NCBI RefSeq assembly: GCF_011927665.1
Contig: NZ_JAATJA010000001.1
Span: 725,019 to 789,018, forward strand
Source of the DNA: Desulfobaculum xiamenense
GTDB taxonomy: Bacteria; Desulfobacterota; Desulfovibrionia; Desulfovibrionales; Desulfovibrionaceae
Direction of reading: 5' to 3'
DNA length: 64,000 nucleotides
Shown here: piece by piece, positions 24,331 through 33,805 of the stretch
Position numbering within the stretch: the stretch's first letter is position 1
Layout of the letters: each line of letters begins with the position of its first letter
The notes under the pieces: model-generated
Told to the model about the DNA's origin: nothing
What the model saw: the letters and a program-made list of their open reading frames with translations, nothing else
Databases searched by the model: none
Position numbers and translations under genes: made by a program

Positions 24331-24365
24331 AACAAAAGACCCGCGCGGCATAGCCACGCGGGTCT
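24331..24365 (-). terminator. Intrinsic terminator after moaC
   Basis: The 9-bp stem AGACCCGCG/CGCGGGTCT (24337-24365) is followed on the minus strand by TTTTGTTTTG. The rest of the gap 24192-24393 shows no gene or RNA that I can support. Confidence 0.85.
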
Positions 24366-24393
24366 CGAAAACCATTCGGAAGGGGAATGATGC

Positions 24394-24873
24394 CTAGCGG
24401 ACGTCGTAGGTCCCGCTCTTGCCGCCGCTCTTGTGGAGCAGACGGCAGCCGGTGATCAGGATGTCCTTCTGCACGGCCTTGCACATATCGTAGACGGTGA
24501 GCGCGGCGACCTGCGCCGCGGTAAACGCCTCCATCTCCACGCCGGTCTGTCCGGCGGTGCGGGCCTCCGCCTCGATGACGATGGTCGCCGTCTCCTCCAC
24601 GGGAGTAAAGCGGACATCGACATAGCTCAGCGGAAGCGGATGACACATGGGGATGAGTTCAAAGGTCCTCTTGGCGGCGAGAATGCCCGCAATCTTGGCC
24701 GTGGTCAGCGCGTCGCCCTTGGGCAACGCATTGGCGGCCAGCAGGTCGAACGTCTCACGCGACAGGACGACGCGAGTCTCGGCAATGGCCACACGCTGGG
24801 TCTGGGCCTTGTGGCCCACATCCACCATGCGCGCGTTGCCGTCCTCATCAATATGCGAAAGCTGTGCAGTCAC
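24394..24873 (-). CDS. moaC: Cyclic pyranopterin monophosphate synthase
   Basis: MoaC works with MoaA in the first step of molybdenum/tungsten cofactor synthesis, forming cPMP. The 159-residue protein has the family signatures [24 protein letters not shown] (active-site region) and [11 protein letters not shown], whose Asp and Lys are catalytic. KSGGKSGTY closes the protein. Length is normal. It is the last gene of the DUF4340-rpoZ-dnaJ-moaC run, 6 nt after dnaJ, and is followed by a strong terminator. Mo/W cofactor is used by formate dehydrogenases of such anaerobes. Confidence 0.95.
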   Translation of the reverse strand: MTAQLSHIDEDGNARMVDVGHKAQTQRVAIAETRVVLSRETFDLLAANALPKGDALTTAKIAGILAAKRTFELIPMCHPLPLSYVDVRFTPVEETATIVIEAEARTAGQTGVEMEAFTAAQVAALTVYDMCKAVQKDILITGCRLLHKSGGKSGTYDVR

Positions 24874-24879
24874 GGTCTA

Positions 24880-26007
24880 TCAGTCTCCCATGGCCTTTCC
24901 GGCGGCCTTCTTGAAGAATTTCTTGACCTTGTGGAGCGGCTTGGCCTGCTTCTCCTCCTCCAGACGAGCGAACTCGCGCAGGAGATCTTCCTGCTCGCGG
25001 GTGAGATCCTCGGGGGTCTGCACCAGCACCTGAACGAGAAGATCACCATGCTGACGTCCGCCGAGGCTCGGCATGCCGAGGTCGCGAAGGCGCAGCACCT
25101 TGCCGTTCTGCGTTCCCTTGGGAATGACCAGCTTGGACGGCTCGTCGAGAGTCGGAACCTCCACGGTGTCGCCAAGGGCGGCCTGCGGAAAGCTCAAAAC
25201 GAGCCGATACACGAGGTCCTGTCCCTGACGCTCGAAGACCTCGTCCTCCTCCACGTAGATGACCACGTAGAGGTCTCCGGGAGGCCCTCCGAATTCGCCG
25301 GGTTCGCCCTCGCCGCGCAACCTCAGACGGGAACCGTTGTCCACGCCTGCGGGAATGCGCACCGAAAGCTCGCGGATCTCTTCCACGACGCCATCGCCCT
25401 TGCAGCGGGCGCACGGCGTCTTGATGACCTGCCCGCGTCCACGACACACAGGGCACGGCATGGCGACACGGAAGAAGCCCTGCGACTGGGTCACCTGCCC
25501 GCTTCCGCCGCAATGGCGGCAGGTTTCGGGGGTGGTTCCCGCCGCGGCACCGGAGCCGCCACAGTCCGAACAGTGGGCCTTGCGCGGGATGCTCAGCTTG
25601 ATCTCATCCCCCTTGGCCGCCTGCCGGAACGTGATGTTCAGGTTGTAGCGTAGGTCCGCACCTGCGGTCGGCCGGTTGCCACGTCGCGCTCCAGTGGCAC
25701 CGAAACCGAACAGGTCGCCGAAGATGTCGCCGAAGGAGGCGAAGATGTCCTCGGAATTCGAGAATCCGCCAAAACCGGAGCCGTTCATTCCGGCATGGCC
25801 GAAACGGTCGTAGGTGGCGCGCTTGTCTGCGTTGCGCAGCACCTCGTAGGCTTCGGCAGCCTCCTTGAACTTCGCCTCGGCCTCGGGATCGTCGGGATTG
25901 CGGTCGGGGTGGAACTGGAAGGCCAGCTTGCGGTAGGCCTTCTTGATTTCATCCTCGGACGCTTCACGCGATACGCCGAGGACTTCGTAGTAATCTCTCT
26001 GGGACAT
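24880..26007 (-). CDS. dnaJ: Chaperone protein DnaJ
   Basis: DnaJ stimulates the DnaK ATPase and delivers unfolded clients. The 375-residue type-I protein has the J-domain (1-70) with the HPD motif at about residues 33-35, a Gly/Phe-rich linker, and four CxxCxGxG zinc-binding repeats (about 145-215: [32 protein letters not shown]). The C-terminal client-binding domains follow. dnaK and grpE are not adjacent. Instead it sits 3 nt after rpoZ and 6 nt before moaC. No CIRCE-type heat-shock operator was seen. Confidence 0.96.
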   Translation of the reverse strand: MSQRDYYEVLGVSREASEDEIKKAYRKLAFQFHPDRNPDDPEAEAKFKEAAEAYEVLRNADKRATYDRFGHAGMNGSGFGGFSNSEDIFASFGDIFGDLFGFGATGARRGNRPTAGADLRYNLNITFRQAAKGDEIKLSIPRKAHCSDCGGSGAAAGTTPETCRHCGGSGQVTQSQGFFRVAMPCPVCRGRGQVIKTPCARCKGDGVVEEIRELSVRIPAGVDNGSRLRLRGEGEPGEFGGPPGDLYVVIYVEEDEVFERQGQDLVYRLVLSFPQAALGDTVEVPTLDEPSKLVIPKGTQNGKVLRLRDLGMPSLGGRQHGDLLVQVLVQTPEDLTREQEDLLREFARLEEEKQAKPLHKVKKFFKKAAGKAMGD

Positions 26008-26010
26008 GGC

Positions 26011-26232
26011 TTACTTGTTGGCGGTCTTGACACCGACGTCGGTCAGATCTTCCTCGGAAATCACCTTGCCTGCGGCGATCTCGCGCAGAGCGGTGACGAT
26101 TTCCTTGTTCTTGCACTCAACCAGCGGTTCGTAACCCTCGCGGTACTGCTTCACGCGCTTGATGGCCATCTGCACGATCATGAAGCGGTTGTTGACCTGC
26201 TCCAGGCAGTCTTCGACGGTAATGCGTGCCAT
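26011..26232 (-). CDS. rpoZ: RNA polymerase omega subunit
   Basis: The 73-residue omega subunit helps assemble the beta' subunit. [20 protein letters not shown] and the following [11 protein letters not shown] are diagnostic, and [14 protein letters not shown] is the conserved C-terminal helix. AAGGAGACATAC fixes the ATG at 26232; the frame is open far upstream, but that overlaps the preceding gene. It lies 50 nt after the DUF4340 gene and 3 nt before dnaJ. Confidence 0.96.
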   Translation of the reverse strand: MARITVEDCLEQVNNRFMIVQMAIKRVKQYREGYEPLVECKNKEIVTALREIAAGKVISEEDLTDVGVKTANK

Positions 26233-26282
26233 GTATGTCTCCTTGTTTCGCCGCGACGCCCCGTGCGTGGCGGCAGAATGTA

Positions 26283-27608
26283 CTAGGATGCCTCCCCCCT
26301 CTGCGCGGACGCGGGGAGAAGGCCTTCCAGATCGTTCAGAACTCTGTCGTTCACGGGGAAAAAATCCTCCCCGCGAGAGAGGCGAACCCAGCACTGCCCA
26401 TGCGGCAAGGCGGGATCGCGATAGAAGTCAAGCTCCAGCATGGAGCCTGCGCCCTCGAGGAGAAGCTCTACCGACAGCGCCGGAACTGCCGTTCCCGGCA
26501 GACGTTCCGGGCCGTATTCGTACTGGAGTGAAGTAAGTCGCCACAGGAGCATGTCAATACCCGCATGCTTCCAGGCGCCACTTGCATCAACCCAGCCGTT
26601 ACCGGCACGCTTCGCCCCGAATGCCCGCTCGCCGCGAAAAAGCCGCACTACCCGCACCATTCCTGGCGCGAAGTCGGCCACTCTTCTATCGACGAGCAAA
26701 AAAGCGTTTAAGTCTAGTTTACGCAGGCCGTCCCGGTCAAGCTCGAACCACAGCGGAAGCCGCGAAGATCGCACAACCGGGCCACCTTCCTCGGAAAGAT
26801 GGACCTCCAGCCTCATGCGCCCATCGCGTCCGGTTTCGAGCGATACGGCCATATCCGGCGGCGTATCCCCCGGCACGGATTCCGCGACAACAGCTCCCTG
26901 CCGCATGGCCGACACCCCGAGCAGAAACTGCTCCATCGCGCTACCCAGCACGTGCACGCCAACGAATCGGGCCGGTGTCAGAAACTCAAAACCATCGCCG
27001 ACACGCCGCGCGGACCACGTCTCTCCCGCAAGGGGAGACACCTCGATCCGTCGAACGTCGTCAACCGAGAAATCCAGCAAGCGCGAATCGCGAAACCACG
27101 CGGCCGGGCGCTGGAACATCTCGGCTCGCCAATCAGGAAAGGCATAGACGTGCCCGCCATACAGCAGGCAAAGCCCCGAGACGTCGGATCTGACCACCGC
27201 CGCGCGGTGCGCCCCGTCGAGGCTGATGTGTGCGAGCGGCGCATCCACAGCAAAGGACGAATCCAGCTCGCCGAGGGACTCCTTACGTCCCGGGCAGGCG
27301 CTCAGCAACGCATCCGCAAAGGCCTGCACACGGTCGGACGCGGCGGGAAGCGGCTCGGCGACGTCCGGAACGGACACCGTCCACGTTCCGCCCACACGTG
27401 TAAGGACATACGCGCCAGTCTCATTCTGGATGGCAATGCCATTGACGGCGTTCGGACGAACCGGCGGCCACGCTCTTTCGAGCACGACCTCCCGAAACCC
27501 GCCATCCCCGAAGAGCATCCCCACGAGGATGACCAGCCCTGCAAGGCCAATCAGAACACATTTACGCCCCAGCCCCACGGATGCCCCCTTGCCTGCGGAC
27601 TCCGACAC
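26283..27608 (-). CDS. DUF4340-like membrane-anchored protein
   Basis: The 441-residue product has one N-terminal membrane helix (about 15-35, [20 protein letters not shown]). A large, probably periplasmic region follows with repeated beta-rich blocks: [20 protein letters not shown], then [20 protein letters not shown]. This is the pattern of DUF4340 proteins, which usually accompany gliding-motility-type ABC transporters. No ABC genes are beside it here; instead it heads a run with rpoZ, dnaJ and moaC. The function is unknown and the family call is by pattern only. Confidence 0.65.
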   Translation of the reverse strand: MSESAGKGASVGLGRKCVLIGLAGLVILVGMLFGDGGFREVVLERAWPPVRPNAVNGIAIQNETGAYVLTRVGGTWTVSVPDVAEPLPAASDRVQAFADALLSACPGRKESLGELDSSFAVDAPLAHISLDGAHRAAVVRSDVSGLCLLYGGHVYAFPDWRAEMFQRPAAWFRDSRLLDFSVDDVRRIEVSPLAGETWSARRVGDGFEFLTPARFVGVHVLGSAMEQFLLGVSAMRQGAVVAESVPGDTPPDMAVSLETGRDGRMRLEVHLSEEGGPVVRSSRLPLWFELDRDGLRKLDLNAFLLVDRRVADFAPGMVRVVRLFRGERAFGAKRAGNGWVDASGAWKHAGIDMLLWRLTSLQYEYGPERLPGTAVPALSVELLLEGAGSMLELDFYRDPALPHGQCWVRLSRGEDFFPVNDRVLNDLEGLLPASAQRGEAS

Positions 27609-27650
27609 CAGCGACTTGTGCAGCAGGAAACCCGATTGGGAAAAATTCTT

Positions 27651-27679
27651 TCGCTAAATCAGGCAAAAAAGCAAGTCAA
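27651..27679 (-). promoter_or_regulatory. Weak promoter candidate for the DUF4340-rpoZ-dnaJ-moaC run
   Basis: TTGACT (27679-27674) and TAGCGA (27656-27651) are 17 bp apart in an AT-rich pocket upstream of the gene at 27608. The -35 is good and the -10 poor. The rest of the gap 27609-27835 shows no other gene. Confidence 0.35.
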
Positions 27680-27835
27680 GATAAAACGCCAACCTGACAG
27701 GCGGGATTTTTCCCATTGCGGACCCCGCCGCCATGAACTATTCATGCGCTTCCGGGATTCACGGCTTTTCGCGGCCGGTTACCGCCGCGAGCACGCGCGC
27801 ATCCTGAAACTTGATTACAACGGAGCATTCCACAC

Positions 27836-28585
27836 ATGGCTCAATGGGGAAAACTCACCTACGCCCAGAAGCAGTGCCTCGGCGGCACCGGCAAACTCAT
27901 GCAGCAGGCAGGCATGCTCAGTCCCAGCGCACGGGTTGGCATCGCCGTCTCCGGCGGCGTGGACAGCTGGGTCCTGCTGAAGATACTGACTATGCGCCAG
28001 AGAATTATCCCCTTTCCGGTGGAACTCATGGCCCTGCACCTGAACCCCGGATTCGACGCCACAAGCCACGCCCCATTGGCGGCCTGGCTGCGCGAAAACG
28101 GCGTCAGCGGGCATCTCGAAGTCACGGACTACGGCCCCCGCGCCCATTCCGAGGAAAACCTGAAGCGCTCGGCCTGCTTCTACTGCGCCATGCTCCGCCG
28201 CAAGCGCCTCTTCGAGCTATGCAAGCAGTACGGGCTGACGCACCTCGCCTTTGGCCACACCGCCGACGACCTCGCGGCCACGTTCTTCATGAACATCTTC
28301 AAGACCGGCAACGTCTACGGCCTGTCCATGGCCGAGGACTTCTTCGGCGGCCAGCTCAAGGTCATCCGTCCGCTCCTTTACCTTGAAAAGAAGACCATCA
28401 TCAAGGCCGCGAAGGACTTCGGCCTTCCCGTCTGGCAGAACCCCTGCCCCTCCGCCGGAGCCACTGAGCGCTCCCGCACGCAGGAGTGGATCGAGAAGAC
28501 CTGCGGGAAGGACCGGACGATGAAGGGAAACGTTTTGAAGGCATTGCAGCGCTGGCAGCTTGACTTGACCTTGAAAATGCAATAG
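27836..28585 (+). CDS. TtcA-like PP-loop tRNA-thiolation family protein
   Basis: The 249-residue protein is an ATP pyrophosphatase of the TtcA/TilS superfamily. The PP-loop reads AVSGGVDSWVLL (about residues 37-48), and CFYCAMLRRKRLF gives the central Cys-x2-Cys pair that in TtcA holds a 4Fe-4S cluster or persulfide. LAFGHTADDLAATFFMN is the conserved second motif, and NPCPSAGATERSRT near the end adds another Cys. The expected reaction is 2-thiolation of a tRNA base, but some relatives act on other substrates, so I give no symbol. It stands alone upstream of the M23 peptidase. Confidence 0.82.
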   Translation: MAQWGKLTYAQKQCLGGTGKLMQQAGMLSPSARVGIAVSGGVDSWVLLKILTMRQRIIPFPVELMALHLNPGFDATSHAPLAAWLRENGVSGHLEVTDYGPRAHSEENLKRSACFYCAMLRRKRLFELCKQYGLTHLAFGHTADDLAATFFMNIFKTGNVYGLSMAEDFFGGQLKVIRPLLYLEKKTIIKAAKDFGLPVWQNPCPSAGATERSRTQEWIEKTCGKDRTMKGNVLKALQRWQLDLTLKMQ

Positions 28586-28658
28586 TTCTCAAGCAATTAC
28601 CGTAGAAATCCAGATCTAACCGCAACCCCGCAATATCGCGGGATCATTCCAGAAGCCC

Positions 28659-29564
28659 ATGCTTTTTCGGAAATACGACATCGTTGTTTTCAAGGAGAAC
28701 GAAGGGATCTCCAGAAAGTTCCGCCTACGAGGATGGTTCGGCATCGCTCTGGCCGGTCTTCTCTGCGCTCTTATCGCGTCGAACATCTTCTTCTGGAACT
28801 ACTTCATCAACTTCAAGGTGATGAAAAAGGAACTCGGCAACTCCGAGCAGACCGTTCAAGAACAGAAGACCCAACTCCTCGCGCTGGCCACCAAGATCAA
28901 AACCCTCGAAAAAGACCTCCTGCGAATCAGAGATTTCGATTCCAAACTCCGGGTCATGATCAACCTCGACCAGGACCGCCGCGTCAGCGAATCCCCCATC
29001 GGCGGCCCCGAATCCGCAGACTTCGCGAACAGCTACCTCCCCATGCACCGGCAGGAACTGCTCGCCCGCAAGATGCACAACTTCCTGCACCAGCTGAATA
29101 CCGAAGCCCGCCTCGAAGAGGTCCGGCAGCAAGAGCTGATGCACGTCATTCGCAGCAATCAGGATCTCTGGGCGGCAACGCCGAGCATTTGGCCCACGCA
29201 GGGCTGGGTCTCCTCGCCCTTCGGCGCGCGGACGTCCCCCTTCACCGCCAAGCGCGAATTCCACAAGGGCATCGACATTTCAGCCCCCACGGGAACGCCC
29301 ATCTACGCCCCGGCAAAGGGCGTGGTCACCTTCTCCGGCGCTGATGGCGGATACGGCCTGAGCATGATGATCGACCACGGGTCCGGCATCAAAACCCGCT
29401 ACGCGCATCTGCACTCGCTGGCCGTGAAGGCCAACAGAAAGGTCTCCCGTGGCGAGCTTATCGCCTACGTGGGCAATACGGGCCGTAGCACCGGTCCGCA
29501 CCTGCACTACGAGGTGCGGCTCAACGGGGTTCCGGTGAACCCCATGCGCTACGTGCTCAACTAG
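28659..29564 (+). CDS. M23 family metallopeptidase (LytM-type), membrane anchored
   Basis: The 301-residue protein has one membrane helix (about 28-48), a coiled coil (about 55-100) and a C-terminal LytM/M23 peptidase domain (about 185-300). Zinc-ligand motifs HKGIDIS and GPHLHYEVR are intact, so it should be an active peptidoglycan endopeptidase rather than a degenerate activator. The architecture resembles MepM/NlpD-like and CsdB-like envelope proteins of this phylum. It is monocistronic with its own terminator. Confidence 0.9.
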   Translation: MLFRKYDIVVFKENEGISRKFRLRGWFGIALAGLLCALIASNIFFWNYFINFKVMKKELGNSEQTVQEQKTQLLALATKIKTLEKDLLRIRDFDSKLRVMINLDQDRRVSESPIGGPESADFANSYLPMHRQELLARKMHNFLHQLNTEARLEEVRQQELMHVIRSNQDLWAATPSIWPTQGWVSSPFGARTSPFTAKREFHKGIDISAPTGTPIYAPAKGVVTFSGADGGYGLSMMIDHGSGIKTRYAHLHSLAVKANRKVSRGELIAYVGNTGRSTGPHLHYEVRLNGVPVNPMRYVLN

Positions 29565-29592
29565 CGTCCGCGTTTCGCCCCCTAGACATTCC

Positions 29593-29626
29593 GAAGCCCT
29601 TCTGCCCGCGCAGGAGGGCTTCTTTT
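29593..29626 (+). terminator. Intrinsic terminator after M23 peptidase
   Basis: The 8-bp stem GAAGCCCT/AGGGCTTC with a 14-nt loop is followed by four T residues. Confidence 0.85.
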
Positions 29627-29681
29627 CCATCCCCGACCGACCGACACGCGTTCCGTCAACCCCCATCGGGAGGACAGCAGC

Positions 29682-31658
29682 ATGTGCGGCATTGCCGGAT
29701 TCATGGGCGACCCACGCCCCGCAGACTTCTACACGCCCGTTCTGCAGGCGATGACGAACGCCATGCCGCATCGCGGGCCGGACAGTTCCGGCGCGTGGGC
29801 GGACCCGGCCTCCGGCATCGGCCTCTCCCATGCCCGGCTCGCCATTCTCGACCTCTCCCCGGCTGGCGCGCAGCCCATGGAATCCCCCTGCGGGCGCTTC
29901 GTCATTACCTTCAACGGCGAAATCTACAACCACCCGGCACTGCGCGCGGCCCTCGAACGCGAAGGAGACGCCCCGCCCCACGGCTGGCGCGGACACTCCG
30001 ACACGGAAACGCTTCTCGCGCTGATCTCCGCCCACGGGCTTGACGCCACGCTGCCCCGCCTCGTCGGGATGTTCGCCTTCGCCCTGTGGGACAGGGCCGA
30101 ACGCACCCTCACGCTCGTTCGCGACAGGCTCGGCATCAAGCCGCTGTATTACGGCCTGTGCGGATCGGCATTCCTGTTCGGCTCCACCCCGTCCGCCCTG
30201 CGCCAACACCCGCAATGGACCGGCGAACTGGACCGCGAGGTGCTGGCCCTATACATGCGCTTTCTTCACATCCCGGAGCCGCACTGCATCTTTCAGGGAA
30301 TCCGCAAGCTCCCGCCCGGCGCGACGCTCACCATAACTCCCGCCGACGTCGCCGTGCGACGCATCCCCGAACCCGCCCGCTACTGGGACGTACGGACCAT
30401 GGCCCTACGGGGCATGGCCGCGCCCTTCGCCGGAAACCTCGACGACGCGACGGATCGCCTCCAGACGCTGATCGACGACGCCGTGGGCCTGCGCATGCTG
30501 GCGGACGTCCCTCTCGGCGCGTTCCTGTCCGGCGGCATCGACTCCACGGCCGTCGTGGCCGCCATGCAGCGCATCGGCAGCCGTCCGGCCCGGACCTTCA
30601 CCATCGGCTTCGACGCCAAGGGCTATGACGAGGCCACACATGCCCGCGAGGTAGCGAAGCGACTGGGCACGGAGCATACGGAACTGCGCCTCTCCCCGGA
30701 TGACGCGCTGGATGTCATCCCGCTTTTGCCCCGGCATTTCGACGAACCCTTCGCCGACGTCTCGCAGATTCCCACGCTCATCGTCTCGCGCCTCGCGCGG
30801 GAGCATGTCACCGTGGCGCTCTCCGGCGACGGCGGCGATGAACTCTTCGGCGGCTATTCGCGTCATCTCTTCGGTCCACGGCTATGGAACGCGCAGCGAC
30901 GCATTCCGCTCCCGCTGCGCCGCGCCATGTCGGCCATGCTCAAGGGTACGGCTGGACGCATGCTCGCGGATGCTTACGAGCGCGCGGAAAATCTCCTCGC
31001 CCCCGCCCAGCGCCACGCCATCTTCCGCGACAAGCTCCTCAAGGTCGCCTCGGCCCTGTCCGCCCGCGACAGAGCACAATTCCACGGCCTGCTTGTGTCC
31101 TGCTGGAACGGCGGGCAGTCACCTGTCAGGGGTGCCGACTTCCCGGAATCGACCTTTGAGCGCCCGGAAACGTGGCCGCCCAACGAGGATTTCGCAGAGT
31201 GGATGATGACCATGGATATGACGACCTACCTCCCCGGCGACATTCTGACCAAGGTGGACCGGGCGAGCATGGCCGTCTCGCTCGAAGCGCGCGTGCCGCT
31301 CCTCGACCACCGCATCTGCGAATTCGCCCTGAGCCTTCCCGCATCCATGAAAATCGCCGACGGCAAAGGCAAGCTCCCGCTACGCCGACTTCTCGCCCGC
31401 CATCTGCCGCCGGAGCTCATGGACCGCCCCAAACAGGGCTTCTCTGTTCCCATCGACTCGTGGCTGCGCGGCCCCTTGCGCCCATGGGCGGAGGAACTTC
31501 TGGACGTGCGCGCCCTGCGCGAGGACGGCTGGCTGGACCCGGACCCCATCCGCAGAAAATGGCGCGAACACCTTGCCGGAAAGTTCAACTGGCAGTATCA
31601 CTTATGGGCAGTACTCATGTTCAGGGCCTGGATCACCGAATCTGCACCGGGAGCATGA
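29682..31658 (+). CDS. asnB: AsnB-type asparagine synthase / glutamine amidotransferase
   Basis: The 658-residue protein starts MCGIAGFMG, so Cys2 after Met removal is the class-II glutaminase nucleophile. RHRGPDSSG-type sequence (HRGPDSSGAW), FNGEIYNH and the synthetase PP-loop LSGGIDSTAVVA (about residues 285-296) follow, with SGDGGDELFGGY downstream. It can make asparagine from aspartate, but it is the first gene of a polysaccharide cassette. There, AsnB relatives such as WbpS of Pseudomonas O-antigen loci amidate sugar acids. I favour a sugar-modifying role by context. A GGGAGGACAGCAGC site precedes the ATG. Confidence 0.88.
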   Translation: MCGIAGFMGDPRPADFYTPVLQAMTNAMPHRGPDSSGAWADPASGIGLSHARLAILDLSPAGAQPMESPCGRFVITFNGEIYNHPALRAALEREGDAPPHGWRGHSDTETLLALISAHGLDATLPRLVGMFAFALWDRAERTLTLVRDRLGIKPLYYGLCGSAFLFGSTPSALRQHPQWTGELDREVLALYMRFLHIPEPHCIFQGIRKLPPGATLTITPADVAVRRIPEPARYWDVRTMALRGMAAPFAGNLDDATDRLQTLIDDAVGLRMLADVPLGAFLSGGIDSTAVVAAMQRIGSRPARTFTIGFDAKGYDEATHAREVAKRLGTEHTELRLSPDDALDVIPLLPRHFDEPFADVSQIPTLIVSRLAREHVTVALSGDGGDELFGGYSRHLFGPRLWNAQRRIPLPLRRAMSAMLKGTAGRMLADAYERAENLLAPAQRHAIFRDKLLKVASALSARDRAQFHGLLVSCWNGGQSPVRGADFPESTFERPETWPPNEDFAEWMMTMDMTTYLPGDILTKVDRASMAVSLEARVPLLDHRICEFALSLPASMKIADGKGKLPLRRLLARHLPPELMDRPKQGFSVPIDSWLRGPLRPWAEELLDVRALREDGWLDPDPIRRKWREHLAGKFNWQYHLWAVLMFRAWITESAPGA

Positions 31659-31662
31659 ACCC

Positions 31663-32805
31663 TTGCCCAACGCCTCGATCCTCTACGTCGTCACCGAGGA
31701 CTGGTACTTCTGGAAACATCGCGTTCCGCTGGCCCGGGCCGCACGCGATGCGGGCTACCGCGTTTCCGTTGCCGCCTGCGCCGGGGAATACGCCCAGCGC
31801 ATCCGCGACGAAGGATTCACCTTCCATCCGCTGGGCATGAATCGCCGCAGCACCGGTCCCATCCAACAGCTCGCCGCAATCAGGGAGCTTGCCGCGCTCT
31901 ATCGTTGGACCCGGCCGGACATCGTCCATCACGTCGCGCTCAAGCCCATCCTGCTCGGTTGTGTGGCGGCGCGGCTGGCCCACGTAAGCCACGTGGTCAA
32001 CGCGGTCACCGGGCTCGGCTACGTCTTCGTGCGCGAAGGCCTGCGCCGCGCCATCCTGCGTACCGTCATCTCGCAGTGGCTGCGCCTTGCCCTCACCCGC
32101 CCCGAAACGCGCATCATCTTCCAGAATCCCGACGATCTCGAACTCTTCACGAGTTGCGGCATCGCTCCGTGCGAATCCTGCACGCTCATTCTCGGGTCGG
32201 GAGTGGACACCACGCTCTTCCACCCCTGTCCCGAACCCGAAGGACCGCCGGTCATCCTCTTCGCCGCCCGCATGATCTGGGACAAGGGCGCGGCAGTGCT
32301 CGTGGAGGCCGCACGCCTGATGCGACAGCGCAACGTCAAATTCCGCATCGTGCTGGCCGGAGTACCCGACAGTCACAACCCCCAGGCCATTCCGGAGGAG
32401 ACGCTTGCCGCTTGGAGCCGGGAACCGGGGGTTGAATGGATCGGCTACTGCAACGACATGCCCGGCCTACTCGCCCGCAGTCACATCGTCTGCCTGCCGA
32501 CACACTATCGCGAGGGCATCCCCCTCGCCCTCATCGAGGCCGCAGCGGCGGGAAAACCCATCGTCACCACAAACACGCCGGGGTGCAGGGAAATCGTCCG
32601 CCACGAACGCAACGGGCTTCTCGTTCCGGAGCGCGACCCCGAACGTCTGGCCGAAGCGCTGACGACACTCGTCACCTCCGCCGAAACGCGCAAGGTCATG
32701 GGCACGGCCAGCCGCGCCCTTGCCCTGAACGGCTTCTCCATCGACAGCGTCGCATCCCGCACGCTCGACCTCTACGCATCCATGCTGGAGACCGACCATG
32801 AATGA
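31663..32805 (+). CDS. Glycosyltransferase family 4
   Basis: The 380-residue enzyme has a GT-B fold. The C-terminal nucleotide-sugar domain includes FAARMIWDKGAAVLVEAARL and the E-x7-E-like LPTHYREGIPLALIEAAAAGK, typical of GT4 retaining transferases. The N-terminal DIVHHVALKPILLG and NAVTGLGYVF resemble PglA/WbpX-type enzymes that add the second sugar to a lipid-linked GalNAc/QuiNAc-type residue. No good ATG exists. I chose TTG at 31663: it lies 4 nt after the asnB stop, conserved sequence begins there, and GGGAG lies upstream. Confidence 0.85.
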   Translation: MPNASILYVVTEDWYFWKHRVPLARAARDAGYRVSVAACAGEYAQRIRDEGFTFHPLGMNRRSTGPIQQLAAIRELAALYRWTRPDIVHHVALKPILLGCVAARLAHVSHVVNAVTGLGYVFVREGLRRAILRTVISQWLRLALTRPETRIIFQNPDDLELFTSCGIAPCESCTLILGSGVDTTLFHPCPEPEGPPVILFAARMIWDKGAAVLVEAARLMRQRNVKFRIVLAGVPDSHNPQAIPEETLAAWSREPGVEWIGYCNDMPGLLARSHIVCLPTHYREGIPLALIEAAAAGKPIVTTNTPGCREIVRHERNGLLVPERDPERLAEALTTLVTSAETRKVMGTASRALALNGFSIDSVASRTLDLYASMLETDHE

Positions 32806-33805
32806 CACCCCCGGCCTCCCGATCATCTGCGTCACCGGCGCGAACGGCTTCGTCGGTCGTCATCTGCTGCGGCTGCTGACCAGCCGTGGACACACCGTGC
32901 GCGCGGCGGTGCGCCTGGCCATGGCCCCCATCCTTCCGCCAGCCGAGGACATCCACTATCAACAGAGCGCCTGCGGCAACGTGGGGCCGGACACGGACTG
33001 GAGCGCATTTCTGGAAGGGGCCGACTGTGTCGTCCATCTCGCCGCGCGCGTACACGTGATGCACGACAGCCACCCCGACCCGGAATCCGCATTCCGCGAA
33101 GTGAACGTGCTTGGCACGAAACGGCTGGCCGAACAGGCCGCCGACGCTGGCGTGCGCAGGCTGGTCTTCGTCAGCACGGCGAAGGTCAACGGCGAGGGCC
33201 GCGCCGCGCCCTACACACCCGCCGACGCCCCGGCACCGGACGATGCCTACGCGCGTTCCAAGCATCAGGCTGAGATGGCGCTTGCCGAGGTCTGCGCCCG
33301 AACGGGACTCGAATGCGTGATCGTGCGCCCGCCGCTGGTGTACGGTCCCGGCGTGGGCGCGAACTTCCTGCGGCTCATGCGCGCGGTGGACAACGGCCTG
33401 CCCCTGCCGCTGGGGGCCATCCACAACCGCCGAAGCCTGCTCTTTTCCGGTAATCTGGCCGATGTTCTCGCCACCTGCGCCGCGCATCCCAATGCGGCGG
33501 GGCACACCTTCCTTGCCAGCGATGGGGAGGACGTCTCCACGCCGGACCTCATCCGACGCATCGCCCGCGCCCTTGGCCGCAGGGCGCGGCTGTGGAACAT
33601 CCCACCCTCGCTGCTCGCCCTCGCCGCCGCTCTGACCGGACGAGGCCCGGCAATCCGCCGTCTTACCGGTTCCCTCGCCGTGGACGCATCCGCCCTGCGC
33701 GATGGCATCGGCTGGACCCCACCCTTCTCCCTCGATCAGGGACTGGCCGAAACGGCCGACTGGTTCATCCGCTCCCGCCGCATGCATCCCGGAGCGAGGC
33801 AGTGA
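32798..33805 (+). CDS. WbpV-like NAD-dependent epimerase/reductase
   Basis: The 335-residue extended SDR enzyme has the NAD(P)-binding GANGFVGRHLL, VVHLAARVHVM, FVSTAKVNGEG and the catalytic YARSK. This set, including the STAKVNGE variant, matches the WbpV/WbpP-adjacent group that reduces the 4-keto sugar made by WbpM to UDP-QuiNAc or UDP-FucNAc. The gene overlaps the GT4 gene by 8 nt and the WbpL-like gene by 4 nt. Which epimer is produced cannot be read from sequence. A UDP-glucose 4-epimerase is the alternative. Confidence 0.85.
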   Translation: MNDTPGLPIICVTGANGFVGRHLLRLLTSRGHTVRAAVRLAMAPILPPAEDIHYQQSACGNVGPDTDWSAFLEGADCVVHLAARVHVMHDSHPDPESAFREVNVLGTKRLAEQAADAGVRRLVFVSTAKVNGEGRAAPYTPADAPAPDDAYARSKHQAEMALAEVCARTGLECVIVRPPLVYGPGVGANFLRLMRAVDNGLPLPLGAIHNRRSLLFSGNLADVLATCAAHPNAAGHTFLASDGEDVSTPDLIRRIARALGRRARLWNIPPSLLALAAALTGRGPAIRRLTGSLAVDASALRDGIGWTPPFSLDQGLAETADWFIRSRRMHPGARQ

